A stretch of DNA of 50,320 nucleotides from Chitinophagaceae bacterium (GTDB lineage: Bacteria > Bacteroidota > Bacteroidia > Chitinophagales > Chitinophagaceae): contig JAGKWS010000018.1 in the NCBI GenBank assembly GCA_021151685.1, forward strand, positions 1 through 50,320, read 5' to 3'. Position numbers and translations under genes: made by a program. The notes beneath the pieces were generated by a model that saw nothing but the letters and a program-made list of their open reading frames with translations, had not been told where the DNA came from and ran no database searches. Of this stretch, positions 44,038 to 50,320 are shown one piece after another; position 1 is the stretch's first letter, and each line of letters begins with the position of its first letter.

Positions 44038-46272
44038 ATGAAGCAAACAATATGGTTATTGGCTGTGCTATGGCCCGGATGGGCCATAGCACAGCAACTG
44101 AATGGCAAGCTATACGGAAATGGCCCCAATGGCCGCGAGGTGCTGCCCGGTGGCACCGTGCGCTGGTTGGGCACTACCATAGCTACATTCAGTAACGAAA
44201 ATGGTGTCTTCACCATTCCGCCGGCTGGCGTAAAAGACCTGCGCCTTATTGCCACGGCTACCGGCTACCGCCCCGATACTATAGACGCTACGGGCAAAAC
44301 CTACGTAAGCATTTCGCTACAACCCGAAGCCCGCGAACTGCAAGGGGTTACCATTGCCGACAGGCGTGGGGCACATATATCGTCGTTGAGTGTGGGCCAG
44401 ACCGAGGTAATTAATCAGCGCGAGCTGAGCAAGGCCGCCTGCTGCGACCTTGCCGGTTGTTTTGGTACACAGGCATCGGTACAGGCACAAACCACCAATG
44501 TGGTGACCAATGCACAGGAGCTGCGTATACTGGGCCTGTCTGGGGTGTACAATCAGGTGCTGCTGGATGGGGTACCCGCCATTGGTGGGCTGTCCTACAC
44601 CTATGGCATCAGCAGTTATCCGGGTTCGGTGGTAGGCAGCATAATGGTGGCCCGTGGGGCTACATCGGTGTTGCAGGGGCACGATGGCATCAGCGGGCAG
44701 ATAAATATAGAAACCCGCCAACCCCACAATACCGACAAGCTGTTTGTAAATGCCTATATGAATAGCTTTGGCGAAAAACACCTGAACGCCAATGTGGCCG
44801 GTGCCATAGGCAAAAACAAAAAATGGCATACCATGCTGGCCCTGCATACAGTGCAGCCTGCCAGGGTTACAGATGGCAACAACGATGGCTTTATGGATCT
44901 ACCCCGCCTTACCCGCTATATGGCCTACAACAAATGGCGGTATGGCAATGAGGCCGACAAGGGCTTCTCTATGCAGGCAGGCCTGAGGGCCACTACCGAG
45001 CAGCGTGTGGGCGGCCAGACCGGTGCGGGCCATAACGAGGGTAGCACTACTGTTTATGAGCAGTGCATACACTATGTGCAGCCCGAGGGGTATGTTAAAG
45101 CACGCTGGCGGTTCTCGCCGGCGCATGTAGTAGCGGTATCTGTAATGGGGCAGCAGCAACGGCCGCAGGCATGGTTTGGTACAACCAGCTATACGGCCCG
45201 GCAGCAGTATGCATGGGTGAATGCACAGCACGAATGGCAATGGCATACCCAACATCAGCTAAAGTATGGCATAGGCTACCGCTACCAGCAACTTACGGAG
45301 GATGTAGCATTTACCGGCCCTACGCTTGGGCGCACCTATGCAGGCCACTACACTACCCGCCTGAGTGTGCCCGGTGCCTTTGCCGAAAATACCTTCCGCT
45401 GGCTGGGCGACAAGCTGAACCTGATAACCGGCCTGCGTGCCGACCAGCACCAGCAATGGGGCACCTATGTTACCCCCCGGTCTATGCTGAAGTACGTAGC
45501 CAGCACGCACCACACCTTCAGGGCATCGGGTGGTAGTGGTTGGCGGCAGGTGTTTTTGTTCCCCGAGCAGGTGAATCTACTGGCCAGCTCGCGCAATGTG
45601 GTATTTGAAGAACCTCTGAAACCCGAAAAAGCGGTGAACTGGGGCGTGAGCCATGTATACCGCCTGAATGGGCGCGTACTATCGGGCACTATTGCTACCG
45701 ACTTTTACAGTACCCGGTTCAGCAATCAGTTCTTCCCCGACTACGATACCGACCCTACCAAGGCCATCATCCGCAATTTTACCGGCCCTTCGCGCAGCAA
45801 TGCCCTGCAGGTAGATGCTAATATGGTGCTGCTGCGTATGGTAGAGGTGCGTATGGCCTACAACTACCTCTCGGTATTTCGCGAGGTAGGCGGGGTAAAG
45901 ACGCAGCTACCTTTCAATCCCGGTCACCGGGCTATGGGGGCAGTGTCTTATACTACTGCCAACCGCCGCTGGCAGGCCGATGCCAACCTACATTGGTACG
46001 ATCGTATGCGCCTGCCCGATACCCGCAGCAATCCCGAGCCCTACCGCAGGCCGTTATGGTCTGTACCGTACACCACCCTTGCGGTGCAGCTTACATGGCG
46101 GTGGCGCACACTGGATGTGTATGCGGGCTGCGAAAACCTTACCAATTACCGACAGCCCAACCCCATCATCAGTGCCACCAATCCGTTTGGGCCCTATTTC
46201 GATCTATCGTCGGTATGGGGGCCGGTACGAGGCCGCGAGCTGTATATGGGCATAAGGTATGCAATACGTTGA
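44038..46272 (+). CDS. TonB-dependent receptor, metal-type
   Basis: 744 residues. Signal peptide (ends WAIAQQ), a carboxypeptidase-regulatory-like domain (about 20-105), a plug domain (about 110-230) and a 22-strand-type barrel ending in the outer-membrane signature LYMGIRYAIR. The plug start ELSKAACCDLAGCFGTQASV carries an unusual Cys pair typical of receptors found with HMA and DUF6660-like proteins. Probably imports, or responds to, a transition metal complex; the ligand is inference. Last gene of the 43240-46272 operon; an imperfect hairpin follows. Confidence 0.92.
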   Translation: MKQTIWLLAVLWPGWAIAQQLNGKLYGNGPNGREVLPGGTVRWLGTTIATFSNENGVFTIPPAGVKDLRLIATATGYRPDTIDATGKTYVSISLQPEARELQGVTIADRRGAHISSLSVGQTEVINQRELSKAACCDLAGCFGTQASVQAQTTNVVTNAQELRILGLSGVYNQVLLDGVPAIGGLSYTYGISSYPGSVVGSIMVARGATSVLQGHDGISGQINIETRQPHNTDKLFVNAYMNSFGEKHLNANVAGAIGKNKKWHTMLALHTVQPARVTDGNNDGFMDLPRLTRYMAYNKWRYGNEADKGFSMQAGLRATTEQRVGGQTGAGHNEGSTTVYEQCIHYVQPEGYVKARWRFSPAHVVAVSVMGQQQRPQAWFGTTSYTARQQYAWVNAQHEWQWHTQHQLKYGIGYRYQQLTEDVAFTGPTLGRTYAGHYTTRLSVPGAFAENTFRWLGDKLNLITGLRADQHQQWGTYVTPRSMLKYVASTHHTFRASGGSGWRQVFLFPEQVNLLASSRNVVFEEPLKPEKAVNWGVSHVYRLNGRVLSGTIATDFYSTRFSNQFFPDYDTDPTKAIIRNFTGPSRSNALQVDANMVLLRMVEVRMAYNYLSVFREVGGVKTQLPFNPGHRAMGAVSYTTANRRWQADANLHWYDRMRLPDTRSNPEPYRRPLWSVPYTTLAVQLTWRWRTLDVYAGCENLTNYRQPNPIISATNPFGPYFDLSSVWGPVRGRELYMGIRYAIR

Positions 46273-46283
46273 TGAAATTCCCA

Positions 46284-46307
46284 ATCCCAAATCTAAGATT
46301 TTGGGAT
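46284..46307 (+). terminator. Imperfect hairpin after the TonB receptor gene
   Basis: ATCCCAAATCT pairs with AGATTTTGGGAT (one extra T in the right arm), 11 nt after the stop codon. There is no T-run afterwards, so it is a weak intrinsic terminator at best. Confidence 0.4.
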
Positions 46308-46320
46308 GGTAGCCGGGGTG

Positions 46321-46360
46321 TCTATAGCGATGCGCAGTTGTAAACGAGCATCGCTATAGA
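46321..46360. repeat. 13-bp perfect inverted repeat
   Basis: TCTATAGCGATGC (46321-46333) and its exact complement (46348-46360), 14 nt apart. It lies in the 331-bp stretch between the TonB receptor and the broken kinase, where I see no gene. It could be a transcript-end hairpin or an insertion scar. Confidence 0.4.
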
Positions 46361-46603
46361 TGGATGTACCGCCACCGGGAAGCTGGTAAATGCCTACGGC
46401 AAACATTTTTTTTGAATATTGCAGACTACGGCAAACGTATGTAGGTGAGGTAATTGCTAATGCCCGCCGGGGGTGCAATTGGGGGCGGTAAAGGTGTAGC
46501 CAAAAGAATGTCCCGGCTCTTTCAAGTGGAATCAATATACCATACCGGCAGGGAAATATAGGTATATAGATGCAATATGATCAACTGTCCTAAAATTTGT
46601 ATC

Positions 46604-47219
46604 ATGCAGAAAATAATACCGCCTATACCTAAAATCGAAATGGAGCGTTTAGTAGCACTTTCCAACTTTAATATAGACCCCATACTTGACGAGAGCTTTA
46701 AAGACCTCTTGAAGTTGGCTGCTAAAATAGGTGGCACAGAGATTTCGCTCGTCAATTTGATAGACTCTTTCACCCAATGGTCTGTATCGGCACATGGCAT
46801 AGAGCTGGAACAAATGACGCGCTGAGATTCGGGTTGCCAATATACCATTATGGGCTATACCCCGTTTGAAGTAAAGGAACTACATAACGACGAACGGTTC
46901 CTCGATAAATTTTATGTGACCAGCGACCCGCACCTGCGTTACTACTTTGGTATTCCGCTCAGGTATCAGCAATATAACCCTGGTGCCCTGTGCGTATTGG
47001 ATAAAAATGCCAAAACACTTACTACCTTATTACTACAGAAAAGGTGGAAATGCTGCAAATAATAGCCCAGAATGTGGCGAAACCGGCTATGGCTTTGGTT
47101 TGCAACTGGTAAAACACCTTATAAAGAGTTCGTGCGGCACACAGAACATAACATCAAAACAAGGGAACGGCACCGCGTTTATAGTTAGTTTGCCAGTAAT
47201 CGTCAGGGAGCTGAACTAA
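46604..47219 (+). pseudogene. Broken GAF-domain histidine kinase
   Basis: The first part (from the ATG at 46604) reads as the start of a GAF domain: MERLVALSNFNIDPI, then EISLVNLIDSFTQWSVSAHG. A TGA at 46823-46825 interrupts it, but the same frame continues as GAF sequence: DSGCQYTIMGYTPFEVKEL, then FYVTSDPHLRYYFGIPLRY and GALCVLDKNAKTLT. The frame then shifts near 47025, where another frame gives TEKVEMLQIIAQNVAKPAM. Finally a third frame ends in the G2 box and tail of a kinase ATPase domain (GYGFGLQLVKHL, GNGTAFIVSLP). The H-box and most of the ATPase domain are missing, so at least one nonsense change, one frameshift and a deletion are present. Confidence 0.8.
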
Positions 47220-47411
47220 AATACGACTATATATATCAGGTGGTGGGCTTGCCGGGCAACAGAAGAAATGCCCCCCGCTACCCCCTAAATGTGGTGGCAG
47301 CAGGCATGGCCGCAGCGTAGCATTTTTATCATTTCTATAACCCTTTTGCGGGTATAGTGCAGAGAATGATAACTACTTTCAGTACTGCAACTATTAGCTG
47401 CCATTTTTGCC

Positions 47412-48443
47412 ATGAAACACCTGCTTTTTGCCTTGCTGCTATACCCATTGCTGGCTCTGCATAGTGCCTGTAACGGGCAAAAGCCAACTGCCATAGTTGT
47501 ATTGCCTGCAGGCGATACTGTAACGGCCATAGGCACCGACATTCGCTGCATCTTTCAGGATGCCAGTGGCAACTATTGGTTTGCCACCAACAGTCAGGGC
47601 ATATACTGGCACAATGGCCAAACTACTGTGCATTATACCACCACACACGGCCTGCGCAGCAACAGCGTATGGGGCATAACGCAAGATGCCACAGGCACTA
47701 TGTGGATAACTACTGCCGTAGGCGTGTGCCGCCTGAATGCCATGGGCTTTTATGCCTTGAACCCCGATACTACTTGCAACGACCGCATAGACCATTTGCC
47801 AGAAAGCACCTTGCTTACCGGCAATTACTACGATGGCCATGCACTGCAAAAGTTCTGCCCGCCACGCACATCGCCACTCATTGCCCCCGGTGCCGATACA
47901 CGCTTGCTGTACGACATTTATGCAAGCCTGCGCGATAGCCATGGCCGTCTGTGGCTGGGCACCTGTACCGCAGGTCTGTGTATGTACACCGGGCAGCAGT
48001 ACCACTGGTTTACCGACAAACAATTGGGTGCCCCCATTCGCTGCCTGTACGAAGACCGCCATGGCAACCTGTGGATAGGCAACAATGGCTATGGCCTGCT
48101 GCGCTACCGCAACGATACGCTGGAAAACATTACAGAAAATCTACACCTTGCCAACCCCCGATTCTTTTCGCACTTCGAGGCCAACGATAGTAGCTTGGCC
48201 CGTGTATGGTCTGTAACCGAAGATGCAGGTGGCGACTTGTGGATAGGCACCATAGATGCCGGCCTGTGGCGATACCGCAACGGACAAATAACACACTACG
48301 GCCAGCAACAAGGCTTGGCCAGTAATGCCATCTGGACCATATACCGCGACCATGCCGATGCGCTATGGATAGGCACAGACGGTGGGGGGGTATACCGCTG
48401 GAACGGTAGTACATTCACCCCGTTTCTGCAACAGAGGAAATGA
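47412..48443 (+). CDS. Exported two-component-regulator-propeller protein (stand-alone)
   Basis: 343 residues. Signal peptide or weak lipoprotein signal (LLALHSACNGQ, possible lipid at Cys20). At least six Reg_prop repeats of the W-x-G-[TN] type follow: ASGNYWFATNSQGIY, ATGTMWITTAVGVCR, SHGRLWLGTCTAGLC, RHGNLWIGNNGYGLL, AGGDLWIGTIDAGLW and HADALWIGTDGGGVY. In Bacteroidota these blades normally form the periplasmic sensor of hybrid two-component systems; here the protein ends after the propeller without membrane or kinase parts. It may be a truncated sensor, a soluble decoy, or a partner of a separate kinase. It follows the kinase pseudogene by about 190 bp. Confidence 0.88.
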   Translation: MKHLLFALLLYPLLALHSACNGQKPTAIVVLPAGDTVTAIGTDIRCIFQDASGNYWFATNSQGIYWHNGQTTVHYTTTHGLRSNSVWGITQDATGTMWITTAVGVCRLNAMGFYALNPDTTCNDRIDHLPESTLLTGNYYDGHALQKFCPPRTSPLIAPGADTRLLYDIYASLRDSHGRLWLGTCTAGLCMYTGQQYHWFTDKQLGAPIRCLYEDRHGNLWIGNNGYGLLRYRNDTLENITENLHLANPRFFSHFEANDSSLARVWSVTEDAGGDLWIGTIDAGLWRYRNGQITHYGQQQGLASNAIWTIYRDHADALWIGTDGGGVYRWNGSTFTPFLQQRK

Positions 48444-48874
48444 GAGCGAAGAGCGAGGGGATCTTGCCCTATTTGTGTGTTGTGTTTTTTCATGGCATTT
48501 GGGGCGTGGATGGAGTGAGTATGTTGACTATCAATTGATTGCGTGGCATTGTAGATGCCCCATGGTGTGGTATATGGGGTATGTTGGGGCAGCGTGTGTT
48601 TGTGAGTGTGCGTACGATGAGCGGGAGCATGCATAGGATGATATGGTTATGCGGTAAAGATGGGGCATGGCCGCCAGCCAGCCAATTGCACTCTGTATGG
48701 TATGGCACACAGCTTGTATAATAGCCACTGTGGTGTATATGATGTAACTACAAATGCCCGCCAGACGTGGGTTATAGAGGTAAAGTACCAAAGAAAATGA
48801 AGCCGGACGGAAATTGGCCGCCTTGCCTGCCGTATGCAAGAGCCCAGGGCAAACTTCTATCATCAATTTTACAT
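48444..48874. other. Gene-free region, strongly G/T-biased on the plus strand
   Basis: About 430 bp without a gene I can support. Around 48480-48640 the plus strand is conspicuously rich in G and T (repeated TGTGT, GGGG and TGTGAGTGTGCG-like runs). A TGGCACACAGCTTGTA sequence at 48703 resembles a sigma-54 site but has no gene in the right direction. Confidence 0.4.
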
Positions 48875-48890
48875 GCTACGGCCAACATGG
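48875..48890. repeat. 16-bp direct repeat, left copy
   Basis: GCTACGGCCAACATGG; the identical sequence recurs at 49494. Between them lies the small gene 48907-49323, so the pair brackets a cassette of about 600 bp. Confidence 0.6.
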
Positions 48891-48906
48891 AAATGGAAGG
48901 CACGTA

Positions 48907-49323
48907 TTAAACTTTGCAAAAAAGACAACTACCCTCCACAATACCGAAAACCAAGCGAGATGCAGCACATGATACAATGAGGTTGGGTGTAAGTTCGCCA
49001 ATACCCAATGCAAGCATATCGAAATAGCCTTTGTGATTGTTGGCCGTCCAGTATGTGGCAATGACTTTCCCCAATATTGCCTTGCGCAGGTTGGCCATTG
49101 TATCATTTTCGCATGATGTCACATTGTCCGTTACATGCCCAAAAGGTTTTAGTTCTGCACGAACAATAAGCTCGTCGGTGTCTTCATCTACACCTATTCG
49201 CAAATAGGTCACCTTCGAAAAATCATCTTCTAATACCAAAGTCATTTCGATACATGCCGCCACATCAGTATGGGTAATGAATACAATGTCAACTATCTTT
49301 TTTTCTTCAATATTCAGCTTCAT
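48907..49323 (-). CDS. Small cytosolic protein, immunity-like (possible DUF6334 relative)
   Basis: 138 residues without signal peptide. N-terminal IVDIVFITHTDVAACIEMTLVLEDD, then TYLRIGVDEDTDELIV, a charged loop, and LRKAILGKVIATYWTANNHKGYFDMLALGIG. The V-D-E-D-x-D-E-[LI]-I-V strand and the GK-x-[IL]-x-x-x-W/Y-x-x-x-N pattern recall small Bacteroidota proteins (DUF6334-like) that lie downstream of polymorphic toxins and are thought to be immunity proteins. No toxin is adjacent, and the family call is weak. It is bracketed by 16-bp direct repeats. Confidence 0.6.
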   Translation of the reverse strand: MKLNIEEKKIVDIVFITHTDVAACIEMTLVLEDDFSKVTYLRIGVDEDTDELIVRAELKPFGHVTDNVTSCENDTMANLRKAILGKVIATYWTANNHKGYFDMLALGIGELTPNLIVSCAASRLVFGIVEGSCLFCKV

Positions 49324-49453
49324 AAATTAGGGGGGCTTGCTTTGGTCTTTACAGAGTCATTTGCCACGTAATCATAAGAGATAGGAAGAGTATTTCTTAC
49401 ATCTATATTTTAATCTCCATATTTGCCGTAGCATGCATAAACAAATATAGCTG

Positions 49454-49480
49454 TTTGGCGTAGGCAAAGCCTACGCCAAA
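49454..49480. repeat. Perfect 12-bp stem hairpin with AAA loop
   Basis: TTTGGCGTAGGC, AAA, GCCTACGCCAAA. Located 131 nt upstream of the 49323 start and 13 nt before the right copy of the 16-bp direct repeat. There is no adjacent T-run beyond the stem ends. The 301-bp stretch 49324-49624 has no other feature I can support. Confidence 0.6.
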
Positions 49481-49493
49481 CATTCTGTGATAA

Positions 49494-49509
49494 GCTACGG
49501 CCAACATGG
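49494..49509. repeat. 16-bp direct repeat, right copy
   Basis: GCTACGGCCAACATGG, identical to 48875-48890. After it the two copies diverge. Confidence 0.6.
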
Positions 49510-49624
49510 TGCCCTGCGGAACATTTTATATAACAGCGGTTTAAAAAGTCGCTACCTTGTTATTAAACATCTGTTACGGGCGCGCACGTTGGATGAATCC
49601 GGAACAACATGGGCATGCATTCCC

Positions 49625-49909
49625 TTAATTGCCATCAATAGCATAGTCGACTATGCTATCTTTACTATTAAAAATGACATATATGTGACCTGCAGCAAGC
49701 ATGGGTGTGTACCATATCAATTCGAATTGCCTTTGCGTGTCTCTTTGAGAGATCAGACATGTGTCTGGGGGCCCCATAATGTTTAATACTTCTTCAACAC
49801 TCATGCTTGATTGAACTTGTTTTATGTTCTCGAAATGGCTCTTTCCTTTCCATTCTTTCTCAGAACAACTGAAAAAGAACAGTAGTATTAAAATGTAAAA
49901 TTTTCCCAT
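49625..49909 (-). CDS. BamE/SmpA-like small lipoprotein
   Basis: 94 residues from the ATG at 49909 (MGKFYILILLFFFSCSEKEW), chosen over an upstream frame extension because the lipoprotein signal starts there; the lipobox ends in FSC with the lipidated Cys at 15. The mature part follows the BamE-like fold pattern: SMSVEEVLNIMGPPDTC, a polar turn, FELIWYTPML, then HIYVIFNSKDSIVDYAI. Such small lipoproteins occur as outer-membrane factors but also as stand-alone cassette genes; here the setting between repeats suggests the latter. Right after its stop lies a partial copy (CCGGAACAACATG on the plus strand near 49598) of the repeat at 49950-50175. Confidence 0.75.
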   Translation of the reverse strand: MGKFYILILLFFFSCSEKEWKGKSHFENIKQVQSSMSVEEVLNIMGPPDTCLISQRDTQRQFELIWYTPMLAAGHIYVIFNSKDSIVDYAIDGN

Positions 49910-49949
49910 TTTTTTATTTTTAAGAAATTTATCCGCCATTTCTCATAAA

Positions 49950-50175
49950 CCACGTTGTTCCAGATGTTCCGAAGGACATCCGGAACCAATGATAGGATGC
50001 CCTTCTGCAAACGGAATTCTATGTACCAAAGCTCAGATATTGCAGAGTAGCCCCTGCCTGCCCTTGGCACGCAATTTTGCCGCAGGCATTGGGCTACAGC
50101 AACATGAAGCCGTTCGCAGAACGGGCTATATTAGCAGTTCCGGATGCCCTTCGGAACATCCGGAACAACATGTGG
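49950..50175. repeat. Large imperfect palindrome built from diverged inverted repeats
   Basis: The outer arms are 49950-49986 and 50137-50175. The minus-strand reading of the right arm matches the left arm except for a 2-nt gap and two G/A changes (shared core GATGTTCCGAAGG). Similarity resumes inward: CCCTTCTGCAAACGG (49999-50013) pairs with the region 50110-50125. The centre is a further hairpin, GTAGCCC (50047) with GGGCTAC (50091), enclosing GCCTGC / GCAGGC. A perfect 6-bp hairpin sits at 50110-50124. The structure looks like a MITE-type or other palindromic element, or an inverted duplication of a gene's 3' end. Confidence 0.6.
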
Positions 50176-50320
50176 TGTCTACCGGATCTTTGTCTTTCTC
50201 TTCCTCCTCTTTCTTCTTTCCCTCATCTTCTATGCCACCAATGCTTGAGCCTGTGTTGTTTTCCTCGGCACCTCCTGAATCTCTTATCTCTGGCGGGCAA
50301 AAACCACAACTTTTCTGTAT
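50126..50320 (-). CDS. C-terminal fragment of a charged protein (cut by window edge)
   Basis: Sixty-four codons open to the window edge on the minus strand, ending at the TAG at 50126-50128. The residues begin IQKSCGFCPPEIRDSGG, pass through a Lys/Glu-rich stretch (EDEGKKKEEEEKDKD) and end CCSGCSEGHPELLI. The last dozen residues are encoded by the right arm of the palindromic element, suggesting that the element supplied a new 3' end. Low-complexity charged tails with Cys pairs occur at the ends of Rhs-type or other polymorphic secreted proteins, but no domain is recognisable in what is visible. Confidence 0.4.
   Translation of the reverse strand: MQKSCGFCPPEIRDSGGAEENNTGSSIGGIEDEGKKKEEEEKDKDPVDTTCCSGCSEGHPELLI

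Noticed and set aside
46293..46535. 80-codon open frame on the minus strand between the TonB gene and the broken kinase
   Set aside because: The translation has no domain or signal and overlaps the 13-bp inverted repeat; judged non-coding.
48703..48718. TGGCACACAGCTTGTA, resembling a sigma-54 promoter
   Set aside because: The -12 box lacks the GC, no TTCC-N7-GGAA repeat lies upstream, and no rightward gene follows.
48531..48866. 111-codon open frame on the minus strand
   Set aside because: Lies in the skewed gene-free tract; composition and residues do not look like a real protein.
49487..49786. Rightward 99-codon open frame overlapping the lipoprotein gene
   Set aside because: Antisense to the better supported lipoprotein with its clear lipobox; no domain seen.
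1..50320. rRNA, tRNA, CRISPR arrays, transposase or integrase genes
   Set aside because: None was recognised on either strand: no cloverleaf-like sequence, no regular repeat-spacer series and no transposase or recombinase motifs.

Overview
The window reads as a chromosomal segment of a Bacteroidota bacterium, most likely of the Chitinophagales/Chitinophagaceae type. This rests on a C-terminal type IX secretion sorting domain, a TonB receptor with a carboxypeptidase-regulatory-like N-terminus, DUF2141- and DUF1972-type proteins, promoters of the TTTG / TANNTTTG kind, and a lack of clear Shine-Dalgarno sequences. No rRNA, tRNA or CRISPR array was seen. All family names were assigned by eye from motifs; no database was searched.

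Layout. 1-3.9 kb: the start of a secreted protein gene (cut by the window edge), a small membrane protein, then folD, queE and uppP (housekeeping) and a secreted DUF2141 protein. 4.0-6.0 kb: a visibly AT-rich islet of three tightly packed genes (TIGR04255-like protein plus two unknowns). 6.0-13.4 kb: signalling genes, namely a PilJ/PAS histidine kinase facing a three-gene operon (NtrC-type sigma-54 activator, FIST sensor protein, hybrid kinase with REC and Hpt). 13.4-28.6 kb: a Wzx/Wzy-type exopolysaccharide locus (single-domain response regulator, Wza, Wzc-like, Wzx, Wzy, four glycosyltransferases, an acyltransferase, a WecA-like initiating transferase and an unusual 806-residue three-domain protein). 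28.7-33.3 kb: a giant T9SS-secreted protein. 33.7-38.9 kb: a second single-domain response regulator, two PAS proteins ending in a kinase H-box domain without ATPase, and an MFS transporter. 39-50 kb: accessory genes, namely an OmpA remnant, a methyltransferase, a PhyH-like dioxygenase, an orphan antitoxin-like gene, a solitary DNA methyltransferase, a metal-type TonB operon, a broken GAF kinase, a propeller protein, and a repeat-rich right end with small lipoprotein/immunity-like genes.

The most interesting signal is regulatory. Five times in the window an inverted repeat TTCC-N7-GGAA lies 56-85 nt (three times 74-75 nt) upstream of a sigma-54-like promoter TGGCAC-N5-TGG. These pairs sit in front of the left-edge secreted protein, the EPS operon starting at 13563, the operon starting at 20690, the operon starting at 26303 and the second response regulator at 33740. 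The only sigma-54 activator in the window (12021-13370) is encoded right beside one of them. The simplest reading is one regulon: a FIST/PAS-sensing hybrid kinase phosphorelay drives a sigma-54 activator that switches on a three-operon exopolysaccharide locus together with two small response regulators and at least one secreted protein.
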